Shown here: piece after piece, positions 61,149 through 64,000 of the stretch
Layout: every line of letters begins with the position of its first letter
How positions within the stretch are numbered: the first letter of the stretch is position 1
Source of the DNA: Aquilaria yunnanensis
Lineage: Eukaryota > Streptophyta > Magnoliopsida > Malvales > Thymelaeaceae
Reading direction: 5' to 3'
NCBI GenBank assembly: GCA_039654915.1
Contig: CM077599.1
Location: 86,451,001 to 86,515,000 of the forward strand
Length of the DNA: 64,000 nucleotides
Program-made: the position numbers and the translations under genes
The notes under the pieces: generated by a model
Database searches by the model: none
What the model saw: only the letters and a program-made list of their open reading frames with translations
What the model was told of the DNA's origin: nothing

Positions 61149-62030
61149 AAAATCTCAGTTTGACCCAAGTTACAAGGAAGAGAATTACCTTCTTTTTTAA
61201 TCCTCAATTTTGCTTTCTTTAAATGTGACGAGGTAGAGCCTTTTTCATTTAAAACCTTGGTTCCACTCAAGTTATGAGGAAGAAAATTACATTCTTTTTG
61301 GAATCTCGGTTTAGTCTTCCTTTAGATGTGACAAAGTTGAGAAACTATTCCCATTTAAAGCCTCAGTTTTACCCAAGTTACGAGGAAGAAAATTACATTC
61401 TTTTTGGAACATTGATTTAGCCTGCCTTTAGATATGATGAGATAGAGAAACGTTTCCAATTTAAAACCTCAATTTGACCAAAGTTACGAGGAAGATAATT
61501 ACTTTCTCTGTGAAACCTCAGTTTAGTCTTCTTTTAGATGTGATAAGGTAGATAAACTCTTCTCATTTAAAACCTCTATTTAGCCTTCCTTTAGATGTGT
61601 TGAGGTAGAGAAATTCTTCCCATTTAAAACCACGGTTGAACCTAAGTTATAAAGAAGAAAATTACTTTCTCTTTGAAATCTTGATTTAGCTTTTCTTTAG
61701 ATGTGCTGAGGTAAATAAGCTTTTTTTTTTTTCTATTTAAAACCTCAGTTTGACCTAAGTTATGAGAAAGAGAATTATTTTTTCATTAAAACCTCGGTTT
61801 AGTTTTCCTTTAAATGTGATGAGGTAAAGAAACTCTTCGCATTTAAAACCTCAGTTTGACCAATTTACGGGGAAGAGAATTAACTTCTTTTTAAAACCTT
61901 AGGTTAGCTTTTATTTATATGTGATGAAGTAGAGAAACATTTCTCATTTAAAATCTTGGTTTGACCCAAGTTATAATGAAAATAATTATCTTCTCTTTGA
62001 AACCTAAGTCTAACTTATATGTTATGAAAT
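61149..62030. repeat. 106-bp tandem repeat array
   Basis: Units start near 61149, 61251, 61357, 61463, 61569, 61626, 61739, 61845 and 61950, with a modal period of 106 bp and one truncated 57-bp unit. The shared core reads AAAACCTCAGTTTGACC, AAGTTACGAGGAAG, CGGTTTAG and AGATGTGATGAGGTAGAGAA. Copies differ by roughly 10-25 percent by eye. The array lies less than 1 kb inside the polypurine tract of the gypsy element. Confidence 0.9.
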
Positions 62031-64000
62031 TGATAAAATGATATCAATTTGTGTGAACTTTCCTTGACTGTAAAACTTGATTCCTACGAATAGCATTGAG
62101 AAATTGTAGTCTATAATATTTCACAGATGTTAAGTGGTTAAAACATTATATCTCTTTCCTTTGTCTAAAATGTCTCCCCTTAATATGCTTTAATTGAATT
62201 CTTCCTTAGATGTTTGTATCAAGCTTTATTGAAACCTGCTTGTTATAAAAGCTTGATGGAAATGATATGATGATGCTGATGATTCATGCTCCTTGACCTT
62301 TCAATTTTTTTAGAATGATCTTGGTGAAAACCGTGATGCGTAAAGATAAGTGAATCATATGATTCATTCAACATTACCTCTTGTGGTTCTTTTCCTCGAG
62401 CTGTTTGGCACTTTGTCTTACCTCACAATGGATTCCATGCTATCTGAAGGCTTAACCATCAATTCCTTTTTGTTTCCTTCCTTTCCGTGTGACCGCACTG
62501 GTGCTTACTTATTCCCCATGTTATCATATGAATGATAGTTTTTCCTCAAACTTAAATTTTGATCCATAAACTTGGCCCATTTTCTTTTGAGGTCATTTGT
62601 TGATAATGTTTTTCCCTGAATTTCATAGAGATTAGTTTGCCCTTGAATATGGTGTCTATGTTGATGAAAGTATTGCCTCCTCTGATCTACAAAAGTCATG
62701 CCTTTCTAAACCTTCACAGTGGCACTTGATTATGAATTTTGCTTATAATAACTACATCTTCTTAAAAAAAAATCTCATTTTATCTCTTTATTTTTAGGTC
62801 CACGTATTAATAAATAATGGTTTAGCTTCAAATAAAAACTATCATCAATTTGTAAAGCTTGAAAAGATAACTTACGGTCTTTGTATTTAATTAAATTTTT
62901 TTATTTTTCTTTCCTTTTCCAACTCCAATATGCTAAATGCAGAAGGTAAAAGGTATAAATAGACTTTAAAATGATGATGGTCTTTTTATAAATAAAGCAA
63001 AATGGTATTTAAAAGGTAAATACTTGGTTGAAAAAAATCAAGCTTGAATGGTGTAAAAAAAAGGAAGGCCAAAATGGTGCGAAAGAAAAACCTTTTAATG
63101 CCACCCATGTACAAATCTGATTGCTTTGAAAAACTCGATAGCAACAACCTCAAATTTACCACTTTTTTATAGAAAGTTAGGTACCATCTGTTAGCCCCAA
63201 ACTCTTGCGATCCATATGTAGACTTGCTTTGAAAGTTGTCTTTATTTTTCTAAATTGTCTTTTGTAGGTTTTTAGTTTAGAATCTATGACTCACTTTTAT
63301 TTTTCTTTTCTTTTCATTCTTTTTTTTTCTTTTTTGGTTTAACTTTTACCTGGGTTGTGTTGGAGATTAACAGTCCAACAAACCCTTATATTATTATTTT
63401 TTTTTATTTTTTGTGAAACTTAAGTTTGATAACTTGAATGCATTGTTATTCATTTTTATGTGATGTAATGGATAGCCCTCCTATATTGTTCGACTTAAAT
63501 GAAATGACTTTAAATGATATTTATTGTTCATCCTTGCTCTTAATCCTTTCTTTCTTTTGAGTTTCCCTTTTTGCCTTTTCACGGAAAGGATAGGCTTCTT
63601 TTCCTTTTTGGAATTTGCGTTGTCAAGAATTGAGAATTTTTTCTTGTATTGAGTATTCATAGAATACCACCAAATCCATTTAAGATGAGGATTATTTTTT
63701 TTAGAAACTAACCAAAAATTTTTTGTAATGATGTTGATAACCAATGTAAACTTTCTTTTGCTTTTGTGTGATGAAAGTTGAGGTGCAACATTTAAGATCA
63801 TTCTCACTAGATTTGGCAGCATTTTCAAGATCACCACCATCAAATCTCTCTTAGTTTTCCTTTCCATCTACGAGTAGTATTGTCATATTTGTGTTTGTTT
63901 ATGAAAAAAGGTATAATAGCAAGAAAGGTGAAATGGATGGCATAATGGTGAAAATGGTGAAATAAATTAAAAGACAATGAAATGCACATGTTGCACTTTT
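62031..64000 (-). mobile_element. Further 3' internal part of the gypsy element (no domain recognised)
   Basis: AT-rich sequence continuing to the window edge. Minus-strand open frames at 62505-62699 and 63481-63867 are Lys-rich and match no family I know. By position they belong to the untranslated 3' internal region or a decayed accessory frame of the gypsy element, whose gag-pol would lie beyond 64000. Confidence 0.4.

Noticed and set aside
1..64000. CRISPR arrays, operons, prophage or rRNA genes
   Set aside because: The only regular repeats are microsatellites, minisatellites and transposon arrays. Gene structure is eukaryotic throughout.

Overview
The window is nuclear DNA of a flowering plant, most likely a woody or otherwise repeat-rich eudicot. 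The genes are split by many GT-AG introns, the gaps between them are AT-rich, and typical plant transposons (Ty1/copia, Ty3/gypsy, hAT-like, PIF/Harbinger, a SINE, several MITEs) fill introns and intergenic space. I cannot name the species. There are no bacterial, organellar or CRISPR features.

Seven host protein genes can be read. (1) 4622-24931 (+): exportin-7/RanBP16-type nuclear transport receptor, 28 coding exons, 1052 codons assembled with every phase consistent. (2) 27483-31121 (+): NCA1-type RING plus TPR protein, a catalase chaperone, 7 exons, 338 aa. (3) 33664-37352 (+): secreted subtilase, 9 exons, 761 aa. (4) 37763-39117 (-): p23/CS-domain co-chaperone. (5) 39482-41826 (+): DUF1279/FAM210-type membrane protein, 9 exons, 214 aa, head-to-head with p23. 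(6) 44393-45547 (-): intronless ELCH/VPS23 (TSG101-like) ESCRT-I subunit, 384 aa. (7) 50843-54595 (+): KDPG/KHG-aldolase-like protein, 9 exons found, with no in-frame ATG. They are unrelated housekeeping or stress genes, not a pathway cluster. NCA1, p23 and the heat-element retrotransposon all touch on stress biology, but nothing in the sequence links them.

The mobile DNA is unusually legible. A complete copia element (16340-21388, target duplication GTATC, LTRs differing at 1 of 246 positions) lies antisense in exportin intron 23. Its LTR opens with an uninterrupted run of heat-shock-element pentamers. Its coding region is broken by three stops and one frameshift, and every single-base lesion sits in a CHG context. 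Between 45.9 and 50.8 kb several elements are nested: an outer hAT-like TIR pair, a TIR element with TGTCTAA subterminal repeats, a perfect solo LTR (47362-48838, TSD GTTGG), and a GTTCG-rich palindromic MITE.

From about 55.4 kb to the right edge lies the 3' end of a large gypsy element on the minus strand. Its 3' LTR is split by a 4 kb PIF/Harbinger element (TSD TTA) carrying a decayed Myb/SANT gene. Its 3' internal region holds two tandem-repeat arrays of about 84 and 106 bp. The first 3.8 kb and the gaps around 25-27, 31-33 and 42-44 kb contain no gene I can support.
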